From Polyangia bacterium (lineage in GTDB: Bacteria; Myxococcota_A; Polyangia; Nannocystales; Nannocystaceae), in NCBI GenBank assembly GCA_030424595.1, contig JAUHWG010000047.1, positions 1 to 50,659 on the forward strand: a stretch of 50,659 nucleotides of DNA. Reading direction: 5' to 3'. This document shows, in pieces, positions 49,946-50,659 of this stretch. The position numbers and the translations under genes were made by a program. The notes under the pieces are model-generated. The model worked only from the letters and a program-made list of their open reading frames with translations, made no database searches and was not told the origin of the DNA. Each line of letters opens with the position of its first letter. Within the stretch, counting starts at the first letter, position 1.

Positions 49946-50093
49946 CCGTGACCTCGGCGTGATCTGGAGAGGCGAGGTCACGCGTGAGACGGCCCAGGTC
50001 ACGGACCCAAAACCCCCCGAGGTCACGCCGGAGGTCGCCGAGGTCACGCTGGGAGCCCCCGAGGTCACGCGGCGGCCGAGGGGCGAGATCACG
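49946..50093. repeat. Regularly spaced GAGGTCACG motifs
   Basis: GAGGTCACG or a one-base variant starts at 49974, 49995, 50019, 50040, 50061 and 50085, and one inverted copy (CGTGACCTC) sits at 49947. Spacings are 21 or 24 bp, all multiples of three. On the + strand they read as Glu-Val-Thr every seven or eight residues. An AT-rich stretch (GGATTTTTTTCTGGG) lies just upstream. It may be an iteron-like binding array or a repetitive protein segment. Confidence 0.6.
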
Positions 50094-50156
50094 CGCAGGG
50101 CCCCCGAGGCCAAGCTGGAGGCGGGCCACGAGGGCGCGGGCACGCCCACTCCATTC

Positions 50157-50540
50157 ATGACCGTGGAGTGCCGAGAGGAAGACCCGTCGCCAGAGCTTGG
50201 CGCGCTCTTGAGCAGGATCGCTGAGGAAGCGCCCTACCCGATGTCGGCCTCGCGCGTGGCCGAGATGCGCGAGGATTGGGCGCGCAGGGCGAACGAGCGC
50301 AGGGCACATAAGCGCGGCGCGAACGAGCGCAGGGCACGAACAAGCGCGGCGCGAACGAGCGTGGTCAGGCGCGAAGCGGCGTCGGCCCGCGATCCGCGAC
50401 CGCCCGCGATGCAAGGGCTGAGCGCCCGCTGGCGAGCGGCGGCCGGGCGGCTGGTGCCGTGGGCGATACGGCCAAAATGCCCTCGAGTTCAGAAACAATC
50501 CCCATGGTCTTCCGCGGAGTGTATGGCGTCTTGCGCTTAA
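50157..50540 (+). CDS. Doubtful hypothetical frame with repeated Arg-rich part
   Basis: The frame from the ATG at 50157 begins well (MTVECREEDPSPELGALLSR, IAEEAPYPMSASRVAEMRED) and then becomes Arg/Ala-rich over ~30-bp tandem repeats at 50291-50352 (GAACGAGCGCAGGGCAC). It may be the 3' part of a longer frame that includes the Glu-Val-Thr repeats, or not coding at all. The rest of the window to 50659 shows no gene. Confidence 0.2.
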   Translation: MTVECREEDPSPELGALLSRIAEEAPYPMSASRVAEMREDWARRANERRAHKRGANERRARTSAARTSVVRREAASARDPRPPAMQGLSARWRAAAGRLVPWAIRPKCPRVQKQSPWSSAECMASCA

Positions 50541-50659
50541 GACGTTCTATCTGGGAATTCGGGCCAGCGACCGAGTAGCGGGGCTCGGGAGGAGGAAGGC
50601 GTGAATGCCGCCCACCTGCTCGGTCACGGGTCTGTCGTCCCTGAAGTGTCCCGCGCGGC

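Noticed and set aside
1..50659. tRNA, rRNA or riboswitch genes
   Set aside because: I looked for tRNA-like TTC-A loops near the integrase and for known riboswitch cores and found nothing convincing by eye; a covariance search would be needed to exclude them.

Overview
The window is high-GC DNA with dense, short-gap gene packing. It most resembles a myxobacterium (Myxococcota, perhaps a Nannocystaceae-like lineage). The support is indirect: many lipoproteins with Ser/Thr/Gly/Asp-rich linkers after the lipobox Cys; two surface proteins ending in a Cys-x-Cys / hydrophobic / Arg tail of the MYXO-CTERM kind; a DUF4215-like Cys-rich repeat protein; two Hanks-type Ser/Thr kinases; and a roadblock/MglB-like protein. 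No rRNA, tRNA or CRISPR array was recognised. The organism assignment is inference.

Layout. 1-7.8 kb: end of a CARDB-type protein, a PPC-like fragment, an M61-like lipoprotein that has lost its HExxH motif, a pentaheme cytochrome divergent from a TSP3/OmpA lipoprotein, and a V4R-like plus roadblock pair. 7.9-13.7 kb: an acetate kinase-PduL fusion, a kelch-like lipoprotein, a small outer-membrane-type protein and a glutaminase. 13.7-20.7 kb: a tight five-gene operon on the minus strand, read iorA-like, iorB-like, diheme cytochrome, cysteine desulfurase, then a triple fusion SufU-XdhC-MocA. This looks like a molybdenum hydroxylase with its electron acceptor and its own cofactor sulfuration and maturation genes. 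21-23.7 kb: a kinase-TM-TPR protein. 24.7-40 kb: mostly cell-surface lipoproteins (DUF2330, a CotH/C-type-lectin fusion, beta-propeller-like proteins), plus an MDR dehydrogenase divergent from a LysR regulator, and folK.

From about 40.07 kb rightwards the character changes. A tyrosine recombinase lies next to a Cys-rich surface gene that has lost its 5' end. Beyond it is an accessory region: a DUF4145-Sel1-SEC-C protein, an eroded tandem pair of CHAT-family genes, an XRE regulator divergent from a small membrane ORF translationally coupled to a Ser/Thr kinase, a duplicated ~550-bp repeat, short-unit arrays and a TPR remnant.

The most striking feature is not a gene. Two families of dispersed repeats are bounded by the tetranucleotide CTAG. 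The P family (seven recognisable copies plus one tandem partial) is a ~164-bp near-perfect palindrome. The A family is ~500-780 bp. At seven P ends and one A end the CTAG supplies the TAG stop codon of the adjoining gene; in one case both ends of a single element stop two convergent genes. These look like MITE-like elements with a site preference that spares genes, and they may also act as bidirectional transcription ends.
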